A stretch of 64,000 nt of DNA, taken from the NCBI GenBank assembly GCA_963969595.1, contig OZ018408.1, positions 27,404,108 through 27,468,107 of the forward strand, read 5' to 3'. The first letter of the stretch is position 1. Each line of letters starts with the position of its first letter. Both the position numbers and the translations under genes were made by a program. This document shows positions 38,811 to 50,020 of the stretch, piece after piece. This stretch comes from Neckera pumila (lineage: Eukaryota > Streptophyta > Bryopsida > Hypnales > Neckeraceae). The notes under the pieces were generated by a model. The model saw nothing but the letters and a program-made list of their open reading frames with translations, was not told the origin of the DNA and did not search any database.

Positions 38811-39699
38811 GTTAGCCATGTATTCTTCGTAATCTAGGGTGAAGATTCAACAACCAGAATTCATTGAGCGTAAGCATGCTTGGCTGAGGCCTGTTCTGGC
38901 AACGTTCTAAAGATCTTTTGTTGTTATCTGTTAGCAACTGCATACCAATTGTCTTAATTTCATGTAGTTACAAGTCCAAGGTTCATACTGAAAAAAATTG
39001 CGGTGCAAGATCAGAGTATGCTCTAAGCTCTTCATTTAGTTTAGTAAATGAACTACAAATCTAACGAGTTCCATGACTTACCTGATGCTTCATTATAGAT
39101 TACAGATTGAAGGTAGGAAGTTTCTGGTTTGAGGTTTTCCAAATTGCATACGTAAACATTATTTTGCTCTTCTTGCAACCATGGGAAATTATGAGTAAAG
39201 TCCGACTAGTAGTATCAAACCAGTTGTTTAAGTTTTCCACAAGTTGTCGGGTTCTCTCCTCTATCAACATCATTTGTAGCGAGTATCTTTGTAGTTTGTC
39301 ATGTTTTTACTTGACAATACCTGAATTGGAGAAGCGGTACTTTGTACTAATGCCTCAGGCTAGCACTATCCTGTGGTATAATTGTAGATGACTGATGAAT
39401 AGCACTTGACGTGATGGGTTGGCCAATTCATGCAGGGAAGTGGTTTAGGAGACGTGATGCACTGCGTGGTTCCAATGTAAGCAAGATTCTTCTGTTACTA
39501 AATACGGAAACCTTCTAGAGCATGAACTAGCTTCTAAACCAACTTCCATGAACACTGCCTTCACAGTGTATCTAGAATATATGTTTTGGTAATGTCACCT
39601 AATGTCTTCACTCGATGGTAAATTCATGGTACTTCTAAATTAAGTAAATACTTGTGTAAGAAAGAGATCATCATTGGTCATAGATGTGTGTAGCTTTGG

Positions 39700-41040
39700 G
39701 TAAACCAAACGCTACATTGTCAAAAGAGGCGCTGGACAAGAAGAAAGCCCACCGAACTGGAGAAGATTCTCTATCAAAAAGTTGGAGAAATTTTGTAGCT
39801 CTTCCTAAGCATGTTGAGGCAGTAAATGGTATGTAATGCCAAGAGTTGTTCATCATTTGCTAGAATAAATTTTCTTGGCTGCAATGCAGCATTTCATGAG
39901 ATTTAATTCCATGATAATTCTACTAATCTTTTGCATAATTGGCAGGATTGGCAAATGGTGATAACAACTCAAAGTCTCGACGTGTGTCACTGTCCCGCAC
40001 GAGATCTAAACCTTGCTCTTCCTCTGCTCGCTCTTCTTCTGCGCAATCAGATGATGCTTATGAGCAAGCCATGATGAATGTTAACTGAGTGGCACCAAAA
40101 CGGGGGATGGTGCTACCACCTAAACCACTCTCCATTGTTTTCCACCACATCAACTACTTTATTGATATGCCAGCTGTAAGTTATATATATGGAATCATCA
40201 CCTTTACAGCACTTCGTCTTCTTTGCCAGCAGTTAAATGAATCTCTTCACAACATATGAAATCATGTGGATTAGTTCTGATGTGGAATTCAGTCAATTGT
40301 TGGCTCTCTGCAAGAGATGAAAGCCCAAGGTCTCACTAAGAACAAATTGCAACTGCTGAATGATATTAGTGGGGCATTCAAACTAGGAGTCCTCATAGCA
40401 TTAGCGGACGCCAGTGGTGCTAGAAAGACAACTCTCATAGATGTCTTAGCAGGAAGAAAAATGAATGGTTACATCGAAGGTAACATTTGGATCGACAGCT
40501 ACCCTAAAAAGCAAGAAACATTTGCAAGAATCTCTAGGCACTGTGAGCAATTTGACATTCACTCCCCCAACGTGACAATTCACGAGTCCATCATATACTC
40601 TGCTTGGCTATGTTTTCCCAAAGATGTTCCACCTCCTGTGCAAAAGGTAGAGTTTTACTATAATTTGTTTCATTACCACTTTCTTATTGTTCCATGTTCT
40701 TAAGTAATGAATTAAGATAGCCTTCGGTTAGATATAGCAAACTAGTTGCCATATGCTTGAACTTGAATTTTCAGTTGTATAGTCAGGATTAGGTTCTTTG
40801 AATCGCTATAATATTAGGCCACCGAGGGTTAAGCAAAGTAATGGACTTTGGCTGCGGGCTTTAGATCGGCAGGCACTTGTGGAAGAGGTGATGGAGTTGG
40901 TAGAATTCAACAATTCAAGATCAGCTCTTGTGGGCCTTCCGAGAGTGACCAGCTTGGCCACCGAGGCTAGAAAACGTTTGACAATTGCAGTGGAGCTCGT
41001 TGCCAATCCATAAATCCTTTCCATGGATAAATACAGTAAA
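39700..41040 (+). pseudogene. PDR-type ABCG transporter fragment
   Basis: Several exon-like pieces of the second half of a pleiotropic-drug-resistance ABC transporter. A linker piece (ALDKKKAHRTGE) lies at about 39711-39830. It is followed at 39946-40175 by KRGMVLPPKPLSIVFHHINY. At about 40312-40648 come [17 protein letters not shown], a damaged Walker A ([11 protein letters not shown]), DVLAGRK and [11 protein letters not shown]. At about 40864-41012 come [10 protein letters not shown] and [14 protein letters not shown], then a stop where Ser is expected. A TGA at 40086-40088, the broken P-loop and the missing membrane domain show it is dead. Intron positions are retained, so it derives from genomic DNA, not a processed mRNA. 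Confidence 0.85.
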
Positions 41041-41049
41041 TACAGTTTA

Positions 41050-42240
41050 CACATATTTGTACTTATCATGCAATTAAACACGTCTTGAAGCTTTAGAGAT
41101 TAAACAGATTCTATAAAAGTACACCAACTTGTTGATTATCACATAGTTCTATAAAATTTTACCAACTTGTTGATTATCATAAATACTTGAGATGCCACTT
41201 CCGGTGAACATAAAATGACTTGACCTGGGTCTGGGAGTCGTGCCAGCAATGTGCGCTGCCAAAACACAGCAGCCGCGCTTCCAAAAACAAAATTGATGGT
41301 CCTTTTGATTGTGCAGTGTGAATAAAATTATTGGCTAGTGTGCACATAGTGGGCATCTTGGATTCCAAATTGCAACTAGTGCCATAGTAAGTGGAGGCAA
41401 AACTGGTGGTGCAAAGATAAGTAAAAAAATAACATAATAAGCGGATGCAAATTTGGGCAACTGTATGACAGTCAATACAGTTTACACAACCCAATTTGCA
41501 CAAAAAAATTCATGCCCACGAAAACGGGACGGAAATTAAAGAGTAATCAAAGATCACCATCTTGCACGGATCAGCAACACCAAAAATCGTAAACCACAGA
41601 GAACACCTAGAAAACAATTGGGAGAGGATAAGAATACGGTGGGCGTGTAATTGTCTCAAGAAAGAGAGGGCGGCGGCGTTGTATTACGCACAGCCAAGGC
41701 AACACCCCTCTTGCCAAGGACACCCTAAATCTTGGCCATGGAAACACCCCTCTTGGACGTAGACTGGAATGAACCAACCCACCTCCCAAACCTACAAAGT
41801 GGCCACATATTTACGTTTGGAATTAGGTGTGGAGCACTGGAGCCCAACCGGACAGCCCAAAAAACCTTCTACATGGCATTGTCGCTGCCGCAGAATAGAA
41901 CTCGGACGTCGTCAACCAAATTTCTTCACCGTGGTCCATGACTCCCTATCATGTAAATCGTACTCCAAAATTCAAGGACCTGCATTTCATTCCATTGCTC
42001 ATGTAGGTGATTTCTTTGCCCTCGCATCAGTTTCCGAGGCTCTCCCCCGTCGACATCACCCTTTTTAGTGCTGCTGCAGCCAAGGGCCGTGTTGCAATCA
42101 TCGGCCAAAAAGTATTCCATACCCTTGGCTCCTTCTAACTTAGAAAGAGGAGACAAATTACTATTATTTCAAAGGATAAAATAAATGAGCACAAGAGCAG
42201 ATGATCATATTTCCAGTACAATCACTGAAATTTTTTTCCG
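41050..42240. other. intergenic DNA
   Basis: GC-mixed patch at 41.6-42.1 kb with short ORFs on both strands and a small direct repeat (ACACCCCTCTTG at 41702 and 41744). No gene recognised. Confidence 0.4.
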
Positions 42241-42247
42241 CCAGAAT

Positions 42248-44055
42248 TGTACAATTGGTACTGTAATCTTACAACCAACCAATTTGAGCCATCAACATTT
42301 TTTTTTTACAATGTACAATACAATTGTTATATTTTGGTAAGATTAATTAATATTCAATCCTCACGCAATCCCAATCAAGCATACAAAATTTCAGTTTCAA
42401 AAAAGTAAAATTCCATTTTTGGTGAATTTCTAAAGTTAATTTTCATGGTTTTACATAATATTTTATTGAGAAAAATTGATGATAAATTTTTTAAACCAAA
42501 TTGCATAGGTATGTAGGGAACATCTATACTCACATCTTTCAAATTAAGAAACACCCGATTAACCCCTAAAGGACCAGACTATGTTTTTTGGACTTATAAC
42601 TTTTTTGGGCAGGTGCATGTGAGCAGAGATTTGCACATTTTGGGCTGAAATTTTAATAGAATGTGGGGACGAGGAATATCTTTAATATGCTCAAATTTCA
42701 TGACATTTGGAAATACAAGTAAAAAGTTATTGCACAATATGTTGTTTGTTTCTCAACTCGGGCAGTCCGGGCAGATCTGGAAAAAACACTTTTTTAAGAA
42801 ATAAAAATTTGAAATTTGTTCTTCAGATTTATATGTACTCAAAAAGCTTTGAATCATTGCATTTCAATAGTTGAGTCAAAAGTTATGAGGCTTTTTAGTT
42901 TGTGGGCAGTTATGGAATTCCTACACCAAAAAAAACTTTGAAGTCCTTTATTTTCCTGAAATTTCAATATTTTTGAAAAAAAATAATGCTATTGGATGTA
43001 GATTTTTTATAACAACAATTCAAACATTTGGATTGTAATTTTGTAATTTTGTAAATTATTTATTAACAATTTAGTATTTTGAGTCATTCTCTACTTCTTC
43101 CTACTTACTATTTTTTTCCTATATGTTGCACAACTCCAAATGATCTGAAAATTTTCATGTATGTAGCCAACTTGCCCTGAAGAATGAATCCAAAGAAGCA
43201 CAACCATTTTGGACATTTTTTCATAATGATTTGACCTTGTGAAGTGCAGCTGCCCGGTTTTTTGCAGTGGTCAAAAAAGGATTTTTGCCACTTCAAATGC
43301 TAATATCTTGCAATCTACATGGTGGAAATTTCTGAAATTTTTTCCACATATTCTCAAACTAGAGTACAACAAGATCCTACGGTTACATGTGTCAAAAAAT
43401 GATATTTTTCAAAAATTTGGTACTTGGATTAGAAATGGCAGTTTTGGAGCATTTTTGGTGAGAACATAGTCAAGGAACTTTAGGGGTTAAGTAACAAAAA
43501 TGTAATCTAGGAAGGTTTCAATGATGGAGTGACAATGCCCAAATCTTGTGAAATAGATATTTCTATATTTTAACTAGATTTTGGCAAAATAATTATACCA
43601 ACATGTTGAAATGTATAAAATTATTTATATAAGGTAGGTCAAATAGAAAAAATTAATTATAATAAAGAGGTACCTATTTCACAAAACTTGGACATTGTCA
43701 CTCCAACCTTGAAACCTTCCTAGATTACATTTTTATTATTTAATGGAGTGTTTTTTAATTTGAAAGATGTGCATATGGATATTCCCCACATATCTATGCA
43801 ATCGAATTAAAAAAATTCATCATTAATTATTCTCAATAGAATACTATGTAAAACTATGAAAATTGGCTTCAAAAATTCACCAAAAATGAAATTTTGCTTT
43901 TTTGAATCTGAATTTTGGTATGCTTGATTGGGATTGCATGAGTATTGAATGATAATTAAGCTAAATGAAAATTTCAAATTCTTTTTCTATGCTATGCAAA
44001 AATCTTTAAATGGTTCAAATCGGCCAATTGTAAGATTACAGTGCCCGATTGTACA
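42248..44055. mobile_element. foldback element A, copy 2, with nested insertion
   Basis: TGTACAATTGGTACTGTAAT on the left mirrors TTACAGTGCCCGATTGTACA on the right. Internal arms match copy 1 ('caatcaagcatacaaaattt', 'tatgcaatcgaatt'). Without the nested 924-bp TTAA element and its extra TTAA, the unit would be about 880 bp. Confidence 0.75.
42563..43486. mobile_element. TTAA-flanked non-autonomous element, copy 2 (924 bp), nested in a foldback element
   Basis: TTAA|CCCCTAAAGG at the left and AACTTTAGGGG|TTAA at the right. It interrupts the left arm of the foldback element at 42248-44055. The opposite arm of that element, and the copy at 20.4 kb, carry the same site with only one TTAA, so the tetranucleotide was duplicated on insertion. 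Noncoding. Confidence 0.85.
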
Positions 44056-44162
44056 GTATAGCAATACTACGTTAGCCCCAAAGATCAAGAGATGATCAAT
44101 TCTTGGTGAGCACTTTCTACAAGCTTCCCATGCACCTCCAAATAAAGGGCTAAAATTCTTTA

Positions 44163-44559
44163 GGGCATCGCCACCCATTCATTGCCAAAACGGCTCGGGG
44201 AATGGGGTAGCCCAAGCACAGAAGAAGCTGGGTTGCTTCCATCCGCCACCCATTCATAGGAAAGAAGACACACCAAAGGGAGTCGATTACAAACATTAAT
44301 GCTTTGTCATTGTAAAGAACCAATCAACATGTGGGTTTATTAAAAAAGTATAAGAAATAGCCCCAAATCTGACAAGATCTTGCAAAGTCAATGCATGGTG
44401 GGTTGGGTGGTGAGGATGCTCTCCTACTGTTTGGAGAGAGAAATTTCCCTTGACTGGTCTCTTTTTGGAGCTTTCCTGTGAATGGGTGGCTCATTTTTTC
44501 CTCCCAGACCTGTCCAAATTCTGGGCTGAGAGCTAGGCCGTGAATGGGTGGCAATGCTC
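44163..44559. mobile_element. GC-rich inverted-repeat MITE E, copy 2
   Basis: GGGCATCGCCACCCATTCA on the left mirrors TGAATGGGTGGCAATGCTC on the right, about 400 bp. Same termini as copy 1 but with a different interior. Left flank TTTA, right flank TCA, so the target duplication has decayed. Confidence 0.6.
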
Positions 44560-44601
44560 TCAGTGCATTTGGAAATTATACATGGATGGATGGATCTTTA
44601 A

Positions 44602-45716
44602 CCTTAAAGCGCTCCAACGTCCAATTTCTACAAAACCAATAGATTGAAATTCAAGTTTCATTCTCATTATTGCTTGGATGAAAGTCATTCTAATTTGTAG
44701 AAATACTTTATCAAATTCTTGTCCTATCTAATGGTTGGATTTGGTATACTAGAATACAAACTTTTCTAAAATTGCAAATGCAAAAAGTATGTCAAGTGCT
44801 TGACCAAGGCAAAATTGCATGGACTCGAATTCAAAACTGGACTTGCAAAAATGAGGTTATAGATTTTTAAAATACAAAAATTTCAAAAAATCACCATGTG
44901 AAGAGAACCTCATTTCAAATACATTCTCAAAAAATGATAACATTTTGTATGTAATGAAATTTAGAATGAATTTTAGAATTTTCCTTTCAAAAATTATAAA
45001 AATGCATTGGTGAATCTAACCACATGAATGGAATTTGCAATTTGAAGTCTACAACTTTTATTTGTATATGAATTCCAAAATATTCTTCTAAGTAGTATTT
45101 TATAATGTTTTTTCCCAAATCATCAATTCTAGAAATGACTCTAGATGTTTAGGGATCAATTTGTTGAAATGAATTTGCCGAAAAGAGGTTCTCTTCACAT
45201 GGTGATTTTTTGAAATTTTTGTGTTCTTAAAATCTATGACCTAAATTTTGCAAACCCCTTTTTGAACTAGAATTAATGCAATTTTGGCTTGGTCAACCAC
45301 TTGACATACTTTTTACATTTGTAATTTTAGAAAAAGAATGTATTCAAGTAATACCAAATCCAACCATTAGATAGGAGAGGAGTGATAGCATGAGAGCGCA
45401 AAATCTATGAGCCTTGAGCCTTGGAGCTTATATTATACTCTTATTATAATTATAAATGTCTATATTATAGGCTTCTATGTTGTATACTCTTTTCATGTTA
45501 TAATGTACCTATATTATAGGCACCTATGTAATAAACACCTTCCAATGGTTGTAGATACCTACCTACAACTAGTTCAAGGCTTGTAGTTAGATAGGACAAT
45601 AATTTAATAAAGTATCTCCACAAATTGGGATGACTTTCCTCCAAGCAGTATTGAGAATGAAACTTGAGTTTCAATTTGTTTGTTGTCCAGAAATTGGTCA
45701 TTGAAGCATTTAGGGG
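44602..45716. mobile_element. TTAA-flanked foldback element of a second type (1115 bp)
   Basis: TTAA|CCTTAAAGC on the left and GCATTTAGGGG|TTAA on the right. Arms of roughly 300 bp pair ('aagtttcattctcattattg' against 'caatactgagaatgaaactt'-like text on the right). The right arm is split by an AT-rich insert near 45.39-45.58 kb. The inner sequence differs from the 920-bp family, but the target site and C/G-rich ends agree. Noncoding. Confidence 0.65.
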
Positions 45717-45867
45717 TTAAAGCCCTAAGGCATAATTTCAAGCCATTTCCTAACATGCCCTTCCTAGTGCAATATTTGTGGGATTCTTGTAAATTTTTTA
45801 TTAAAGGTGTATTTCACTATGAGCTTGATGACTAGAAAATTTTAGTCGAATCCAAGTTGTAGATTAA

Positions 45868-46520
45868 CACCTAAAAAGTCCCAAGGCTATTTTTCTGTCA
45901 AAAGTCACTCCAAATTGCCATTTTTGTTGTGATCACCAAAGAAAACAAAAGAAAACGTTTTTTAGAATCTAACCATAGGATCTTGTACTTCACTTGTCTG
46001 AGATCATGTAGTAAAAATTTCATGAAGTTTGACCGTATTGATTGGAAGATAATAGCATTCAAAGTTGAAAAAGGATATTTTTTTGAACACTGATTTGCAA
46101 TTTCAGATGACTTTGACCGTCATTTGTAGAAATTTTTTGTACTTTTTTTTGAAAAAATACTTGATTTCCATTCTTAAGCAAATTGCTAAGTAGAAATAGG
46201 TCCAAGATTGAAAAAAACACTAAATCGTTAATAGCTCTAAGATGGAATTGAAACACAATAATCCCAATGGTGAATTGTTTTAGCAAGCAAACACAACCTT
46301 GCCAAACATTTTTTGTTGAAAAATTGTGAAAATTGCATTCAAAAATGAATCCTGCAACTTATTTTTCAAAAAGATGCTCTAATTGCCCAAAAAAACAAGA
46401 TTGTCCATAACTTTCTCATTATTAGTCCAAATACAATGAATCAAAGCTTCACATGTAGGCAAAGACATAATATTTTAGGAAACAAATTTAAAAATTTATT
46501 TTGACTTTTTACCCAAGGAT
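45868..46520. mobile_element. TTAA-family element, truncated inverted copy
   Basis: Begins TTAA|CACCTAAAAAG, a decayed terminus. It continues as the reverse complement of copy 1 ('aaccataggatcttgtacttc', 'aacttatttttcaaaaagatg'). The distal end is lost near 46520. Confidence 0.6.
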
Positions 46521-46866
46521 GCAAAGGAACTCAATTAGGGGGCTCGATGCCCGTGATCATATTTCTTGTTGTTTCCTCAGGCCCATAATTTAGCCCGCTC
46601 AAACTGATTGCCGAATTCCAGGAAGGCCTCTAGGTGTTTCAATGAATATGACCACCCAAGTGATAAGTCACTAGCTTTCAAAATTGAAGGTCTCATCTTG
46701 TGTTTGCTTTCCTGTCCTGTCTGTCGCTCCGCCAGGCCACTTGTGGCCGGTGGCTTTGTATTCTTCCTTGGCAATGAAATCCCGTTTCATTTGTTTCAAA
46801 AACTAAAATAAAAAATTGAAGGTCTCCCGTCTGAAGGAACGAAAGCATTAACTAAGTATGATTTAA

Positions 46867-47792
46867 CCCCTAAAGGTTGGAGACTATGTTTTCACCAAAA
46901 ACACTCCAAAACTGCCATTTCTAGTATAAGTATCAAATTTTAGAAAAAAAACATTTTTGGACACATGTAACAGTAGGATCTTGTAGTAAACTTGTTTGAG
47001 AGTATGTAGAAAAAATTTCAGAATTTCCCACCTTGTAGATTGCAAGATATTAGCATTTGAATTGACAAAAACCCTTTCTTTGGCCTTGCGAGAAAACGGG
47101 CAGCTGCACTTCACAAGGTCACATTTAAATGAAAAAAAGTCCAAAATGGTGGTTACTCCTTGGATTCATTCTTCAAATCAAGTTGGCTACATGCTTGAAA
47201 AATTTCAAATCATTTGAAATTGTACAACATATAAGAAAAAAATAGGTTGCAGAAAGAAGTAGAGAATGATTCGAAACACTAAATTGTTAAGAATTTAATT
47301 AAGGAATTGAAAAATGTCAATCCCAACAGTTGTAATGTTGCTATAAACAATATACATCCTATGCTTTTATTTTTTTCAGAAAATATTTAAAATTGAGTTA
47401 AATAAAGGACTTCAAAGTTTATTTTAGAGTAGGGAATCCATAACTGCCCGCAAACTAGAACACCTCATAATTTTCATCTCGTAAATCAAAATGGAATAAA
47501 TCAAAGCTTTACACGTATATGTAAGTCTAAAGAACCAATTTCAAATTTTTATTTTTTTTAAAAGTGATTTTTTAGAAATTTTTTGAGCTGCCCGCCGACC
47601 GTTGAAAATGACATATCATCCAATAACTTTTTAACTATGTAATCAAAAGTTTTGAAAATTGTTGGGCCTTAAAGCTACTCCTCGGGCACACAATGTGTGA
47701 AATTTTCAAAGAAAAATATTAAAATTTCCGTCTATAGTGAGCTGCCCAAAATCACTATGTTGCCAAAAAAACACCATTTAGTCCTTTAGGGG
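46867..47792. mobile_element. TTAA-flanked non-autonomous element, copy 3 (926 bp), inverted
   Basis: TTAA|CCCCTAAAGG at the left and GTCCTTTAGGGG|TTAA at the right. The interior is the reverse complement of copies 1 and 2: the atggcag-type end is on the left here. No coding capacity. Confidence 0.8.
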
Positions 47793-48621
47793 TTAAAATG
47801 TATTTTTTTTCCTTTTCAAGGTTGGAACTAACAAGTACATGATACATGTCCCAAGTTGTGCAAAAAAAAGTAGGAAATAATGATTAGGACAAAAGTTATT
47901 GAATGATTAGCATTGGAAGAGTCTAGACGTTGGCCATGGATCCGAAGCACTTTTTGCCTCCCAAAGTTCCTAGTAATTTCAGTTCAAGCGATAAAATTAC
48001 CAATTTTCTTGCAATCCTTGTCATTTCTATCAATGTACCTTTGAAAAATATTTGTTTTGCCTTCACGACTCCAAAATCATGTTGGAATTCCTTATTCGTT
48101 TGGTTATTGGTGGCTCTACTTGAATGTCCATCTAGTAACAAAGATTAAATATAGGTAAGCTATTGGGTATTTCTACCTTCTTCTTTTTTTTTTTCCTTTT
48201 TTTTTTAAACAAATGAAACGGAATTATTCTACTGTACCTTATTCTTCAAACCTCATGCCCCTGGGGCCTAGAATGTCCTTACTGCAGTACGGTAGTAGTC
48301 ACAATATCCTGACTCCTGCATGCCAGTGCAAGTGTGCATCCCACAAGCTTCGCGCTGGTGCACAGGATCAAAGACATCAAAGTCATCACACCACCCTTCG
48401 GTTCAGTGTACTTACTGTTTCCCTTTATCCATGGAAATTGTCCATATGTTAAAATAAATAAAAAAAATAAAAAAAAAGTCATCACACCGAAATGGCCAAA
48501 TCAGACAAGCTTCGCTACTTCTCACAAGCTTCTCATGCCGGACTCTAAGTTACGCGGACTCCTGAGTTTACGCGCTCTTCTGAGTTTCCAGGCATTGAAA
48601 CCCGGAGCGACACACGAGACT

Positions 48622-48652
48622 CACGTGACTCACGAGTCACGAGACGCACGTG
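48622..48652. promoter_or_regulatory. paired CACGTG (G-box) motifs
   Basis: CACGTG at 48622-48627 and 48647-48652 lies within a direct repeat of GACTCACG-like units. The palindromic G-box is the classic bZIP/bHLH site in plants. It sits just upstream of the small ORF at 48665. Regulatory activity is inferred. Confidence 0.35.
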
Positions 48653-48664
48653 ACTCTCCAGGCC

Positions 48665-48927
48665 ATGGCGTCCGCTAGCCAGCGCCAGGCTCCAAATTTC
48701 GATCGCAGAGCCCCTCCTCCAGTGAAGCTGATAACACTTGTAGACGTAACACCCAAGTTGTGATGGAGATTGAAAATGTGGGAAAAGTTGTGGAATTCAA
48801 AGATACTGAGGGTGCACGTGAGACTTTGAAGAAAACAATGGAGCATAGACCTATTGACAAGTATGTGATGCATCAAAAATATCCAAGTATGGAATATTTG
48901 AAATGCAAGTACAATCTTGGCGTGTAG
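48665..48927 (+). CDS. small hypothetical gene or gene fragment, two overlapping short ORFs
   Basis: An ATG in strong context (GGCCATGGCG) at 48665 opens a 32-codon ORF (MASASQRQAPNFDRRAPPPV...) that ends at 48763. A second ORF starts in the overlapping TGATG and runs 54 codons to 48927 (MEIENVGKVVEFKDTEGARE...). Its composition is coding-like, rich in Lys and Glu. The two may be exons or frame-shifted parts of one gene. Two CACGTG boxes lie 13-43 bp upstream. I do not recognise the family. It could be a captured 5' exon or a remnant. Confidence 0.3.
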
Positions 48928-49344
48928 AAGTATCCCATCAAACTATTATAGATTATTTCTTTCAGGCAACTTAGATGAATGATGATTCATATTTTTTGTA
49001 CTTTCATCCTTTATTTTTGTATATATATTTACTTTGAAGTCTCATAAATGATGTTTTTGTAAATGCTACATACTAATGAGGTCAATTTTCATAAGTGTTT
49101 TAAATGTAGTAATACTCTATATGTGTTACAATATTGTCAACACATGACCCCTAACACTTCTATAGGACTGATTGTTATATGGTATACTAGGAGTTTAGAA
49201 CCCTTCAAATCTAGATGAACGCATTGTACTGTACAGAAATCATTACTCCAGTGAATGTAATGCCTTGAAGTTTGTAATTGTCCTAATGAGCAACTCAAAT
49301 TAACTTACACCCTTGTTGCCACCGCTGTTGGGACTCTTGATTAC

Positions 49345-49565
49345 AATAGAACCTCTCTAACCTCATAGGATTGGGACCACTTAACAATATTAGTTTAGAG
49401 AGGTTCATTGCGTGGGTATGAGAGGATCTATAGTACATAGGAAATTGCCATAGTGGTATAGGTGCTACTAGTTATGGAGTATTATATTTCCAAAGCCAGG
49501 ACCTCCTGGCCCTATTACTTTAGAGAGGTTTATTGATATAAAGGAATGACGTAGAGAGGTTCTTG
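49345..49565. repeat. inverted repeat with AACCTCTCTAA / TTAGAGAGGTT ends
   Basis: AGAACCTCTCTAA at 49350 is opposed by TTTAGAGAGGTT at about 49393, 49520 and 49553. A similar pair (AAACCTCTCTTAG / TTAAGAGAGGTTC) lies at 59956-60001. Such ends resemble pogo/Tigger-type mariner derivatives (recalled). Boundaries uncertain. Confidence 0.35.
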
Positions 49566-49948
49566 GTGAGAATTCAACCACACGTGTTTCTTGTGAGGTT
49601 GTAGGAGCGCGGAACCAGGACGAGGGTGATTCCATGTCCGGGCTTGTCAAGTTACAGTAGCGATGACTACTAATAAGAAGACGGACTGATGAGGAGCTGG
49701 AAAGGCAGGGAGTGACGTCGCCCCACCGTTGATTCATAAGAAAGCAAACGAATGGGGAACACAAACGTAAGACAAATCGGGCCATGCCTTTCCAGTCCAT
49801 ATAAAGGATGTTCACATTGTCGAGTTGCTCACTCCCATCTTCGGTCGCAAGCAGCACTGCTGTGAGCCTCTGTGTGACGTCCAAGTTTATACGAACTTTT
49901 GGGGTCCGCTGAAACGGGTACTAGGACCGTGCAGCCGGCACGCTCTCA

Positions 49949-49954
49949 TATAAA
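49949..49954 (+). promoter_or_regulatory. TATA box of the lipoxygenase gene
   Basis: TATAAA within CATATAAACT lies 72 bp upstream of the lipoxygenase ATG at 50021. A transcription start near 49980 and a short leader of about 40 nt would follow. This is the only good TATA match in the preceding 100 bp. Confidence 0.6.
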
Positions 49955-50020
49955 CTTACTGTCGAGTCTCAGGCAGTTGGAAAATTGGAAGTGAGTGAGG
50001 CGGTGCAGTCATCAGTTGTC

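Noticed and set aside
38646..38837. working kinesin gene
   Set aside because: Only one motor exon is present and its P-loop Gly is replaced by Ser.
49468..49884. 138-codon minus-strand ORF upstream of the lipoxygenase
   Set aside because: No domain, Ser-rich text, overlaps an inverted repeat and the promoter region.
49985..50020. upstream extension of the lipoxygenase start
   Set aside because: The longer frame begins at TTG. The ATG at 50021, 72 bp after the TATA box, is the sound start.
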